DNA from: Panagrolaimus kolymaensis
Lineage: Eukaryota > Nematoda > Chromadorea > Rhabditida > Panagrolaimidae
Length of the DNA stretch: 64,000 nucleotides
Direction of reading: 5' to 3'
Assembly: GCA_028622995.1 (NCBI GenBank)
Contig: JAJQJQ010000003.1
Coordinates: forward strand, 1,984,001-2,048,000
Positions 13,642-26,189 of the stretch are shown in pieces. The first letter of the stretch is position 1, and each line of letters opens with the position of its first letter. Below the pieces are notes generated by a model, which was not told the origin of the DNA, did not search any database, and saw nothing but the letters and a program-made list of their open reading frames with translations. The position numbers and the translations under genes were made by a program.

Positions 13642-16061
13642 CGGCAAGATGTTGCAGCGAGTTTCATCGGCTATTTTCGCCACTTTTACAGCTGCTCGTG
13701 GTCGTCGTTGTTTCTCGAAGAATAGTAAAAGTCGTGGCCCAAAAATAAAAATAAATGTCAACCTCGATGGATGCCTACAAACAAAAAATAAACAATTTTT
13801 TTTCTTCCTCACGATGATGACACAGAAGAACAACAATGAAAAATTAATACACGTTGAAAAAAAAAGTGTTCACGCAACATTTGAAATTCATAAAAAAAGG
13901 TAGGCGGCAAGCAGCACATCCATGTAAAGTATTAAAAAATGGGAGAAAAATTGACCCTAAATATTTTAGAGTTTTGTTTTTTTATTTTTTCACGAAGCAT
14001 TTTTTTTCGCACAAAAAAATATATTTGTGAGGGAGGGTATTCTCGGTTTTAGTTATCGACTAACTATCAAAGAGTGAGACGACAACAACAATCAAGAAGA
14101 AGAAAATATGATGGACGATACATTATACAAAAGAACAACCACCGAGAAAAAAAATATGACTGACTCATAACTGTAAAAAAAGAAAGAGAAAAGAAACATG
14201 CTTCTTCTTTTTCAAGCATTGAAAAAATAAAAGAAAAATATTCACCGGAACTAATTTTACAAAAAAAGAAATGAGAAGCAAAAAAACACTCCTCTTTTAG
14301 TAATGCATAAAAAATTAAGAAAAAAATACGATCTTAAATAAATTAGGAAAAAAATTAATGGAGCAAGAAATGAACCACGGAAATAAAATAAAAACATTAC
14401 TCGCCAATGATTCATTAACGAAAGTAGTGGTAAATTTTTGTGTTGTAATAGAAAGAACAAAAAAATGATTGCCATTGTTGAAAAAAAAAAGAAAATTGAA
14501 CGAGACTCAAAAAAACAAAACGTTGTTGCTTTTCCTTATTTTTTTTCAAGCAAAAAGCAGTATAAAAAACCAATTCAAGGATATTTCGTTCGATGACAAA
14601 TATTTTTGTTAGATTTTTTAAAAAACAATGATGCCTACTCTACTGACTGTTGCTGATCTATTTAGATGTGTCTACAAAAATAAAATTGAAAAACAAAAAT
14701 AAGTGAATAAAAAATAATTTTTTTCTTTGGTTCAAAAAAAAATATAACGGAAACAAATAAAAGAGTATGAAATCGAGAAAGAAAAAAATGAGAATAGCTA
14801 GAAAAAAAACTAAATAAGAGAAAGCAAAAATGTGCACAAAGCTTTTTCACTGTTTGACTTTACTTTCTCTCCTTTTTTGTCTTCTTCACTCAAAATAATA
14901 TTATTTAAAAAATGCGAAAGAGAAAAAAGATAGTTTTTTTTGCTGAATGAGATCAATTAGCCTCCACTCAGTAAACAAATCATTTATTGACGGAAAGAAA
15001 AAAAGGGGAAAAGAATTGAATTAAAAGTCGTCGTCGACATTGTCGCGCACGCGAACAACACAAACTCAAAAAACAAAAGCGGATTTTTTTACAAAGCAAA
15101 TCATCATAGAGAAAAAAGGTTAAAACCGCAATCATCCTAAAATGCGAGGAAAACACGTGTTTGTAAGTAAGGTTAGAAAAGTTCGTTTAATTCCAACGAC
15201 TGCTAAAAAATAACCATCATTATTTAATGTAAAGAAGAAAAGATGGGATACTATGTGTGTCCTTTTGAAAGTTAGTTGTAGGTTAAACATTTTCACGTCT
15301 CCGTCGTCGCCATTTCATTTCTTCTTTTTTTCAACGGAGCTTGCGCGCCTTTTAAAACATTTGTTTGATCAATCGATAAAAAATAAATACATACTGACTG
15401 AAACCAAGCCAAGCCAAGCCACGAGGCGCACCCATCTTTTTTCTTCTTTTTATTTTTTTTCTCGTAGAATGTGTGTGAGCAAAGGCAGGCTTTTTCACTT
15501 ACACGCCAAGAAAAAAATGATCGGCACCTAAAAGAAAAAAAAAGTGTATGTGTGTGTTTGTATGTGCATAATCGGCCTGTTAACAAAAAAATCAAAGTCC
15601 GTCGAGAAAAAAAAGTCAAATGAAAATGATAAGGACACAGAAAAAACTTAAAATGTGCGCACTTTTTCGTTAATAAAGCTCTGATTGATTTTTTTGCTTT
15701 TTAGAATAAATGATCCATTTTGATATCAATATAATACGCATTTAATTTTCGAATTAAAAAATTAAATTAAAATATGGTATCCGCAATATTTGAGTTTCCT
15801 CTAATTTTTTCACACCTTTTTTTTATTTTGCATAATAATAAAAAGGTCAAAAGAAAAAATGTTACATCAATGATATAGCCTACATCTATTGTTTTTAATT
15901 TTTTTAAACTTTTTTTAAAATTTAAATGCTTTCATTATTTCTTCAACTATTAATTTAATTTATTTTTAATTAGCTTTATTAAATTTTTACCATATTTTCA
16001 AAAGCATTGTATGTACAAATAAATATGAAACAACAACAAAAAAACAAAGTATTTATAATTT
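13642..16061. other. Intergenic, 5' of the MET-like kinase and 3' of egl-15
   Basis: No gene is supported. Up to about 15.6 kb the + strand is A/purine-rich, so it is T-rich on the sense strand of the MET-like gene, as in introns or outrons. Beyond about 15.65 kb the sequence changes to mixed A/T, probably the egl-15 3' UTR. Confidence 0.45.
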
Positions 16062-19000
16062 TTATCTCTTGCTACTTGATATTTTTCTGGAATTTGATGT
16101 GCTTGGTGGCGAATTTGATGGAACTCTAGGTGTTATCGTAGTGTATTCAATTTGGCATAAATCACCAATTCCACCAAGTCCTTCAGCACTTGACATAGCG
16201 CTGGAGCCTCCTCGTCCACTGGATGTTTGAGATTCCGTGGAATAACTTCGTTGAATGAAACCATTTTGGGAAGAAGCTCTCGATGGAACTGGTGGCTGAG
16301 TTACTCCGATGCCTTCAAATTTAAAACTTTTAAGCATATATTTTCATTCATTAAAACCAACTTAAATTACTGCTACTGCTTTTCTTTGATGGCGGACTAC
16401 TATAAATTACAGTGCCCAATTCCATATCATAAGCTGATGAATCAGATAATTGACTAATTCTTGGACCCGTATTTGAATAATGATTTGATGCTTTTGAACT
16501 TTTGGATGAGGTTTTTGAACGTGGTAACATAGCTTCATTATTAACATAATCATGCTCGATTGGTGCAATTCGTCGCCGTCGAGCAAGAAGGCTTTCAGTT
16601 TCCTCCGATAAATTTGTGCCATCGGATTCTCCTTCAGTTTCAACTCTTTCATTCCACATTGGCGATGCAAGAGCGGAGTCAAACATATTTTCATTTTTTC
16701 TTGCTGCTTCCATATTAAAATAATAATGTTCTGAAGCTGGAGGCCTTCGTTTTCTTCTAGCTTTTGGTGAAGAATTTGACCTTCGACCTAGCAAAGGTGA
16801 ATCTTCTGCGGGGTTTGTTGAAAAGCAAATATTTGATCTTTCAACAAAATCTTCAAATGATTCCATTTCCGGTACAAGCATTGGCCGCTGTCTCGGTTGC
16901 AGCGCTCTGGGAGTGTCATAAATCATTGTTTCATCTCCATTATCGCTGTCATCCGAATGACGAGGTGATGGCTCAGAATGAGTCTATAAAAATTAGTGAT
17001 TAAATATTTTTAAAGCCCATAAATAAAAATTTATTACTTCTTCCTTATAAGTGTCACATCCTTTAATAATTTTATCAAAATAATCTCCGATTGTTTTAAA
17101 AGATGGCCGCTCTTCGGGGATATCCCGCCAACATCGCTGCATTACACTGCAAATTTCTTCGGGGCAAGTTGCAGGTGCTTCCATTCGATAACCAGATTTT
17201 AGCTTTTCATATAAGCATCCCATGGGAATATTGCGATAAGGTTGTTCACCCAAAGTCATAATTTCCCAAACAATTACTCCTGAATATTAAAAATAATTAT
17301 TATTATGGAAATTAAAAAATATCTAACAAACCATAAGACCAAACATCACTATAAGTCGTATAAATATGCCTCTCTTCATCAAGGGATTCCGGTGCCATCC
17401 ATTTAATCGGCAAATTTCCATTTCCATGTTTTCGATAATAATCATTATGGATAACATTTCTAGATAAACCAAAATCAGAAATTTTCATAGTGTAATTTTC
17501 AGCAACTAAAACATTTCGAGCCGCTAAATCTCGATGAATAATCTAAAAAAAAAAAGAAAATAAAAAACATACAAAGTTTTTTAGTATACTTTTTTAGATG
17601 CAAGAAATTCCATTCCACGTGCAATTTCAGTTGCAAATCGAATAAGATCACGAAGCATAAGTTTTCTTAAACTTTGGGGATTTTCACCATCTTGAATTAA
17701 ACTTGGTGGTGGATGAGGTTGAACATAATTTACTGATGATTCACTGTTATCTTCGCTGTAATTATAAATTGGCTCTTCATCAATTCTTCGATGACTTTGA
17801 AGAAAGCTTCTTAAATTTCCGTGTCTGCATAATTCCAATACAACATACAATGGACCTAAGCCAGTGGAACATCCAATAAGTTTTAAAACATTTTTATGTT
17901 CGCCAATACTTTTGAATATTTGCATTTCACCAACAAGAATAATTAATTCTTTATCTTGGGCTGTGGGTTTTAGTTTTTTTACAGCAACAGGAAACTAAAG
18001 TTTAATTATAAATTTTTCATTTACGATTCTTGAAAGTTACCTCTTCATAGTTTCCGCCTTCAACTTCTTTTTGTAAAATAGCTTGCCAAACTTCTCCAAA
18101 TGCCCCTTCACCCAAAATACTTTTAAGAGCTAATTTAGATCTATCAATTTCCCATTTATCATCTGTTGGAACTTCATATTGTGGAGAGAATGAAGTATCT
18201 GCAGAATTATCAAGTTCTTGTTTTCGAATAACCGATTCAATGGTAATAGCATACGATGAAGCCAAATCAGGCCAAAATTCACCTTCTTTAGGTACTTTTT
18301 TAGTGATAACAACCTTTTTAAGGACACCCATTTTATCCAAATTTTGTATTCGGTTTTTGGATTGTCTCCTTTGATAAACAATATATGTCGCAACAGCGGC
18401 AAGAATGGCAACGGCAAAAAATATTAATGCAATAAAAAGAACATATTGAAAATCCGTTGGTGGAGTAAGGTGTTCAGTTGGTAAAGTCATTGGACGAAAT
18501 TCATTCACAGTTAAAGTAGCATTTGCCATGGTCTAAAAATATTATATGTACTCATGCAAATTTTTCCATAATAGAAAAATATTACTAGTCCAAGAGAATT
18601 TCCAGCAATGCATGCATACAGCCCTTGATCTTCAAGGCTAACATTTACAATGCTAAACACAGTTACTCGATGATCTCGATAAACTGTGGCTCTCTAAAAA
18701 TAAACATTAAAAGTTAAAATTATTTTTCAATAAATTTACCGGCATAAAGAAAGCATCAAGGATATTAAATTTAGGTTCATTTGGATTTGTATAATTAATA
18801 TATGAGCCATTAACTAACAGCAACTTTGCCCATGAAAAATATGGAAGTGTATCAGAAATAACTTTACAAGTAAAATTAACGGTTGCATTAACATTAACTG
18901 TTTCATTTAAAAGTACATTAGGAACTATGATAGGTTTTGATCGGGCTCGATCAACAATAGTAACTTCAAAATCTCTTCGAATTGTTCCATGTTTATTAAA

Positions 19001-20799
19001 AACTTCGCAATAATACATTCCACTATCAGATTCAACAGCATCTTGCATTTCCAAACTATATTTTCTAAATCTATATGGAGCACCTGTGTTTCTTTCAGAT
19101 TTTTCTGATAATTCAATATTATTTTTGTGCCAAGTTATTTGAGGAGGAGGTTGGCCACTTGCTCGACATTGAAGTTTCACAGTTCGACCTGCAGGGGATA
19201 TTATTGGAGCACTTCCATGAAGATTAGCTTGGCGGAAATATGGAGCTACTAAAAACCAAGGAGTTTTCAAGTTTGCTAAAAAATAAACTTACAATTTGTA
19301 AGCTTTCTTGGACCCGGCCAATATCCAGATCGAGTGGTTGTTTCCATAAATTCCACATGAGGTGGTGTAATTATGGGGCTTAAAGTTGCATCTTCTTTAA
19401 TTGCAGGCAAAAAATCCATTTTAGGAATAATTGAAAGCTTATTTTTGGCAAATTCATCTGATTCCACTGAATTGTATTCATCATTTGAAATAGTTTCAAT
19501 GGTATCCATGACACTTGGCCTTCCATTCATAATTACACTCATATCTTGAATTTTAGCATCAATATCTAAACTAGTATTCCAATTACGAAGTTTTCGCTTT
19601 AAATATTGTATATCTGCAAGCGAATGTAAGCCCGGAAGCAAATGTTCAACATCCGGAACACCGGCGTTTGCGAGATAATCGAACATTTTGACTGGATCTA
19701 AAAAATAAAAAGCAATAATCACGTACCAAGAATTTTTGGACCATTAGCAATCCGTGGCACAGAACGAAGACTTTCAAACACAGGTGGACTTGGTGGACTA
19801 TCAACAACACTATTGGTGGGATTGTTGTTGCCATTGGCAAAACTATCTATATCTTTATATAACATCACATTAGACAAATCAATATCCAAATGAAGTTTCG
19901 AATAATCTTTGGAAGTACAAGGTTGATTTATGCAAGCTGGTCTTCGATGCATGATTGAATGAGTATTATCTTTTTTAAATTGCTTACAAACTTCATCAGT
20001 CACAAGGTCAAAATTAATTTCATCTTTGGTGAATTTAAGTAATTTCCATTGACAAACGCATTCAAGAGGAAGATTTGGAATTGTGTGGTTAGAATAAAGA
20101 AAGTAATCACAGTAGTCTAAAAAAAGTAAAAAATGCAAAAAATAACACACACAAACGTCAGAACAGTGCTTAGAGTAAAAAAATACACACAAAACACTAA
20201 AAAAGTATAAAATTCATACAAACCTATGATGTGTAAACTAAAATTACGAGTTATTGATCCTTCATTATTCCATACTCGACACCTCCATTCTCCCTTAAAT
20301 TGATCAATAAGAATAGAATTTTTAGCTTTGAAAAATTCCAAATTTAAAGTAACTCACCCGATCAGCGAGTTCAACATTATTAATTTCAAGTGACATTTCT
20401 CTTTCACTTTCTCGATATCTACGCATATTATGCATGTAGCTATAATTAAGATATACTCCATTTCGATACCAATGAACTTTAGGTGGAGGTTTTCCAATGG
20501 CCATACAAACAAATTTAACTTTATCATCGAGATACGTGTAATGCTGAAGATTTACACTTTCTTTAAATCGAGGAGCGGCTGAAAAATTAAAAATCTTTGA
20601 AACCGATGGTCAAAGACATTTCATAAAAAAGCATTAAAAAGTGGAATGCAGCCCGCTTGTTTTTACAGCTGTGCCTTTAAAATAAAAAGAGAAAGAAAAG
20701 CTTACTTGAATCATTATTTTTAATGCCATTTGTGTAAGAAGAAATTTGTAATATGATTGTAAAAGCTATCAATATTGACAGCTGAAGAAAATTGCGCAT
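16062..20799 (-). CDS. egl-15: Fibroblast growth factor receptor, EGL-15 orthologue
   Basis: Receptor tyrosine kinase for FGF, about 1200 residues when one alternative exon is used. Exons from the 5' end: 20706-20799, 20358-20578, 20224-20293, then 19727-20116 or 19293-19697, then 18740-19248, 18596-18693, 18041-18532, 17590-17994, 17332-17542, 17038-17279, about 16362-16983 and about 16062-16312. A signal peptide is followed by Ig1 (YYCxx-type GEWRCRVWN), the alternative insert, Ig2 ([20 protein letters not shown]), Ig3 ([14 protein letters not shown]), a transmembrane helix ([15 protein letters not shown]) and a split kinase. The kinase shows [17 protein letters not shown], a long insert with [20 protein letters not shown], the tandem NDYYRK activation tyrosines, and WMAPESL. 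The long C-terminal tail carries two YxN (SEM-5/GRB2-type) sites. The kinase looks fully active. Confidence 0.94.
19293..19697 (-). other. egl-15: egl-15 alternative exon, downstream copy (5A-like)
   Basis: 405 bases, phase 1 at both ends, encoding 135 residues. It starts DPVKMFDYL and ends [11 protein letters not shown]...GPRKLTN, echoing the end of the upstream copy (PPVFES...GPKIL), so the two probably arose by exon duplication. Both can join in frame to the acceptor at 19248 (APYFRQ, start of Ig2) through a 44-nt intron from the donor at 19292. In C. elegans the downstream 5A exon is the isoform needed for sex myoblast guidance. Confidence 0.75.
19727..20116 (-). other. egl-15: egl-15 alternative exon, upstream copy (5B-like)
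   Basis: 390 bases, phase 1 at both ends, encoding 130 residues between Ig1 and Ig2. It starts [10 protein letters not shown], has several cysteines (CVCQW, VCKQF, ACINQPC), and ends [10 protein letters not shown]...GPKIL. Its donor is GTACGT. C. elegans egl-15 has two mutually exclusive fifth exons here, 5B then 5A; this copy is in the 5B position. Equating it with 5B by function is inference. Confidence 0.75.
20117..20223 (-). promoter_or_regulatory. egl-15: egl-15 intron with GUGUG and UGCAU splice-control candidates
   Basis: This 107-nt intron lies directly upstream of the alternative exon pair. Read on the minus strand it holds two GU repeats, GTGTGT (20185-20190) and GTGTGTG (20146-20152), followed by TGCAT (20133-20137) in a T-rich context. 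In C. elegans, SUP-12 binds GUGUG and the RBFOX proteins ASD-1/FOX-1 bind UGCAUG in the equivalent intron to repress exon 5B in muscle. Here the RBFOX-like site is imperfect (TGCATT), so only the GU elements are a good match. Confidence 0.5.
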
Positions 20800-23700
20800 T
20801 GCTTATCGCGCATTTGAAACATAAATAAAAATTAGGCAACTTTGAAGAAGAATAAAAAAAAGTTTATAAAAGGAAGTGATAAAGAAGAGAATAATACCAA
20901 TTATCTAAAAAAATTGTAAAACAATTATTTCCGGTTCAAAATGTTTTATGATTCAAACAAAAAAGCCACACACCGATTCACGCAGGCAAGCATTTTTATG
21001 AAAGGACATATGATCAACAAAAATAATTTAACAAGAACTTAATTAATTGTACTTAGGCCTTGAAACATTGAAATTTTTTTTTATCTCGGCAATTATCAAA
21101 ACAAAAAAACAGATTATGGCTTTTTTATTATTAAAAAATGATATGTTCGAGGACAATTTTGTCCGCGAAAAAAAGAGAGTTTCTTCCTATAATAAAAATA
21201 AAAGAAAAGAGATATGTAGAAATGATAGCGGTCAACCAATGGTGATCTGAACCTACTACACGCGCCATATTTTTATTTAACGGACAAACACGTAAATAAA
21301 ATGCATCTTCTGGTTGTTAACTTTTCGTTGATTATGAAAAAAAAAGAAATATAAAAAAGAAAACTTATTTTCTTTTTTTCTTTCTCTCTCTATCTCTCTC
21401 GTAGGTAGACATTTGGGAGATAGAAACAAACCCAATGAAAAATGTATCTAACCATCATTTTTGCTCCTGTGGTGATTGTTTTCTTGCGCACGCGTTAAAA
21501 GAAAAAATAAAAGAATTTTTGTTAGTTAGTGGTAGTAGTAATGAAAAAGGGTGTATTCAATCAAAAAAAGAAAAGACAAAAACAGGTCTCTCTATTCTCA
21601 TCTTCGAAGCCATGAAGTTCATGTTTCCATTTACGTTTTAAAACTTTTTTTTGTCTTTTGCGTTGTCAATCATTAACAAAAAAAAAGACTAAGGAACAAT
21701 AAATAAAAAAATGGTAGACGATTGAGGAGCAAGAAATTCCCACAATTTATTTCACGTAGCGGCTTCCTCCTTTGAAACTTTTACTTTTTAGGAAAAATAA
21801 GAACGTTAAGATTTTCAAAGTTTTAAAATATTTTCTTTAATAGAAAAATAATGCCAATATTCTTGCTTGTAAGTAACCACATTTTTTGATGAAAGAATGA
21901 GAAAAATCAGATCGAATGGATGGGATCAAATAACACCGATCAACAGCAACGCGCAGCATTCAAAAGCAAAATCAAAGTTTTTGATTTGACTAAGGCCGGA
22001 AGTTTATCCCGCCTTTGGCCTTTTTTTATGCACACAACTTTTTTTAAACGAAATATTTGCTTCTTTTAGCTTGGTTTCAAATATGTTTCTATCTCCAATC
22101 AAAAAGAGAAAAAAAGGATTACTTTCTTGGATCCTTCCAAAAAAATGCGCGCCAAGTTGCCAAGTTTGTAACAATACATAGTAGTCAGTTTCTCACCCAT
22201 AATAAATAAATATAGTAGTCGGAAACAAAAAATAAAAAATAGAAGAAATAAATAAATAATGCTATGACAAAAAGATATTTATATTTATTTTAACGACGAT
22301 GGTGGAAGTGAAATTGCCTTGAAAAGGAAAAGAAGAAGCAAAAACACCGACGATGGATGGCGCGGAAACGACATTTTTGCCAGATGGAAGAAAGGAAGAA
22401 GAAGTTAGCGAAGCAAGCAACTAGTCGGCAGTATGTTTTGTTGATCCCCATTCTCCATCTTTTTTTTTATCCCTCAACAACTTCATCTATCTTTCTTCTT
22501 TTTTCTTCCTTTTAGTTGTTTGCCTGTCGGCGAACGATTTGTTGCTTTTAAATGATGGCTTTTTTTCTTTCTTTAGATGCTATTGGGATTTTAGATGGCT
22601 AATAAGAATAATAATAATTCCAGATTGCAAAGTCGCTGATTGTTCCTGCTGGTCATTGAAAAGTCGTAATTTTTAAAGAACAAAAAATATTTGTTTGTTT
22701 TTTAGTATTAGTAAATCTTTATCGTCTGTTGTTTCTTGAAACATCAAAAAAATATGAATGCCCCTTATTTTTACATTTCATAAAATTCAAATGCAATGAG
22801 CCAATCTTTTTCTCTTTATTTTTTTTTTATGAAATTTTTATGGAATAAAAGAGATTTAAGCAAGTGAAATACGATATGCAAGCTTTCATTCTAACATCAT
22901 AGGACTCAAAAAATATATTTTTATGGTTCCTGGACAAATTTTTTTCAGGAAAAATCTAATTTCCTTGTTCAATTTTTTATATTTATCATCATTTCAAAGT
23001 CCAAAATGCTCATAGCTTATGTGATTTTAAAGCAATCTTTGGAATGTATCGTAACTTGATTTGTGATGGTGCAAAAATTCCACATCATTTTTTTCCGTGC
23101 TTTTGCTAAATTAGTAATTTACCAAAAAGCTTTTGAATTCTTTCATTAACAAGGCGGAGCATATTTTTTGGTACAAAGATGGCAGATTCTTTTTTGCTTC
23201 TCTCAAAAATTCATTTTTTTGTTTACCCAAATTTTTTGATACTATCGCAATTACCCTTTTTTTTAATTTTTATTCTCTTCTTTGCCTGCTTTTAAAAATC
23301 ACGTCAAAAAGGGTTTGAATTTCAGATTTAAAATAAAACTAAAACCTATAAAGTTATTAGGAGATAGAAGGAAAACTCCAGATTTTTTTTTGGTAGGGCA
23401 ATATTTACTTTTCTTTCTAAATATTTAATTCTTTTTGAATGGCCTCAGGCGGGCTCATGGTAAAATTGAAATTGAATAGGTTTGGGAAAAAGGAGGATGG
23501 GTTTTAACGAGTATCAACTAAGTTTGTTTTAGTTGTAGAAGAATGTAATAAATAACTTATGGTTTGAAATGCTCTGTATTTTGTCTATTGTCATATGAAT
23601 AAATACTAAATTTATGAATGAAGCCGCCCCCAAAATTTTTGGGGATAAAAATTTGTTAAGTTTAGTTTGAGTTTATGGCTTTAAAATTCAGTTTCTGTTT

Positions 23701-26189
23701 ATAATTTTTTTCATCTGAAATGAAATTCAAAGTTGTCAAGGGAAACACTATAATCCTAGTTTATATTTAGCCCTTGTTTTAGACATAAAATACGTTTATG
23801 ATTAAATATATCTCTGACGTCTGCAACTTAGGTTATTAATATTATGAAACTTTTATGCTTTGTTTTTTCTTTCTAAAATAATTTCGCAGATGTTCTTACT
23901 TTTTTAACCTTATGACGTTTTATTTTAACTCATATTGGGTGATGCGATAATATTTTTATGTTATTGCTCTTATAAAGTTTAATGCAACCACTTGAATGAA
24001 GACGAAAAAAAGGGAGGATGGATGAGAAACGTCGAAGTGTGATAAACAGATTTGCCTAAAAACAAACTTTAAAGACTTCCTTTTTAAAAATTGAATTTAA
24101 AGCATTATAGAGTATTCACTCACAGCAACGAAATAAAATAAAAAGATAGGAAAAAGAGGAAGAAAATTAAATGGTGTTCCCATCAATTTTTTTCCTTCTA
24201 TCTTTTATAAACTTTGCTTCTGCTGATTCCAAAGTTCTAAAGCCAACATTTCTCTTCTTTTTTTTTGTCAGCGTGAAACTTGGATAAACCCCATTTTTTC
24301 CCTCTTCTGAAGGTTTATTGGAAAATGGATGCGCTTCCAAAAAAAGAGGCGAAATTAAAACGCTTTTATTTCTTCGTTTGATTAAGTTTTTTTAATCAAA
24401 CTTTTTTTTGTTGGTAGCAGAATATAGAGTTTGAGTCCTTCTCGTTATTAAAAAAAATGATGCGAGATAAATAATAAAGAAATTAATGAAGCTTTAAACG
24501 TTTTTCAATACTATTCATTTAATAGCCAAAGTATTCTTGTTTTAATCGCCTTAGTTTTATTCTTAGAAAAAAAACAAAACAAAACTAAAAATATCTGAAG
24601 CGCTTCCTGCTTTGCTTTTTTCGCATCATTTTAGCGTTAAAAAACAGAAGTTACAAGATTTTTCCAAAAGTGGAAGTTTTGTGTGGTGCGCATTTAAGAA
24701 GTGCCATTTTCTTTTCTGCAGATTTGTACATTCACATCCTTTGCTTCTCGCCTTTTTATTTTAAATCTTCCGGTGATGAAGTGCATGCATCATTCTTTAA
24801 AGGCGGATTCATCGTAAACACTAAAAAAATCTGAAGTATAAATAAATTCATGGAAGAATTTACAAAAACAACCAGAAGTCTATCGTATTTTATTCGAAGT
24901 CAGAAGACTGCTTTCTGGTCTTTTGTCATTTCTTTGTGAGCCACCACCGCTTTTCTTTATACTTCTTTGATAGTCATTTAGCAAAGTAATGGCAAAACAT
25001 TCATTTTAAAATTCATTCATGAAAAGCTTCTTTTTTTTAAACGTTGGATTTTCTGAGGATTGTTTTTTAAAGATTAGTTTTTGATTGCTGCACTTTTAGT
25101 TTTCTTTCAAACAATTATAAATATACAATCCTACTTTTTTGTTCTAACTTTTTATTTTTGTATTATTCATATATTATGAATGTAAAAAAATATCTGTCAA
25201 TTAAACCCCGTTTTTTTGTCATCCTATTGAACTTTTAACACGCGATAAAAAGTTCACGAAGAAAAAAATATATAAAATAAAGGCGGAATTTAATACAATT
25301 TATTAAGATGCAACATTGCAAAAACATAAAATATTGCCTAAGGCGGACATTTTACTTACTAAACATCGTTCGTTGTTTTTTTTTTTGATATAAACCAAAA
25401 AAATTTTATCTCTCAACTTTTTGCCATCTTTGCCTATGTCTCTTTTTTTGCTAAATTAATTTAATTTTATCTTAATATACATATATTCTTTGCATTTCTT
25501 TTGAAGAGGTGGAATATTTGACATTCATAATTTTAAAAAAACACCTGCGAATAAAGATTCTTTTAATACAAATTTTCGCTGAAAAGTTAAGGCGGCGCTA
25601 AAAAGCTCATTCATTTTTTCTTTTTCTTTTTTGCAATCAAACACGGAAATAGCAAAATGAATGGTGTGAGGTATATTAAAAAAAATTAAGCACTAATTAT
25701 TTTTCTTAATGAATTTTTTATTGTAAATATTTAGTAACTTCCATATTTACATTTTTAAGTCTGTTTACTTCTTTTTTATTCGCGATTGAAAAGCGGCAGT
25801 TGCATTTCTCTTTTCCATGCATGCATGGTTAAAAGTTTAATGAAACAAAAACGTGAGCGTCGAAAAGCCTTATAAAACTTAATGATGAGTCGACCTCCCA
25901 ATTGATGACGAAAAAACAATTTAATCTTCATAAATGCTTCTTCCATTAAATATTTTTCTTTCCTTTTTCTTTTCTTCTTCTGATGATTGTGACTAAAGCT
26001 TTTTAATTTCTTTTGCATTTTTGGAACTATTTAAAATTTAAATTATACTGATTACGTTACGTGTTGTCGGGCGGTTTTAATTTATGTTTCGCTTATTTAT
26101 TTATATACTGTAATTAATTTTTTAAAGGTATTTCCATTCTTTGAAGCTGAGAGGAGCGCTTAATTAAAAACAAAAAGAAATATATAAAA
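20800..26189. other. Gene-free region between egl-15 and flp-7 (divergent)
   Basis: About 5.4 kb with no supported gene. The + strand looks A/purine-rich from 20.8 to about 22.4 kb and then T/pyrimidine-rich to 26.1 kb, with the change near 22,440. Each half is thus T-rich on the sense strand of its gene. Four AAGGCGG copies cluster at 24800, 25280, 25340 and 25589, and another is at 23151. A C4A4T5G4 palindrome is at 23627-23644. Probably outrons, promoters and enhancers of both genes. Confidence 0.5.

Noticed and set aside
19249..19292. A 17-nt intron after the downstream egl-15 exon (acceptor at TTTTTTAG, 19276)
   Set aside because: Too short to splice. The next acceptor (GGTTTTTAG) gives a 44-nt intron, keeps the frame, and starts Ig2 at APYFRQ for both alternative exons.
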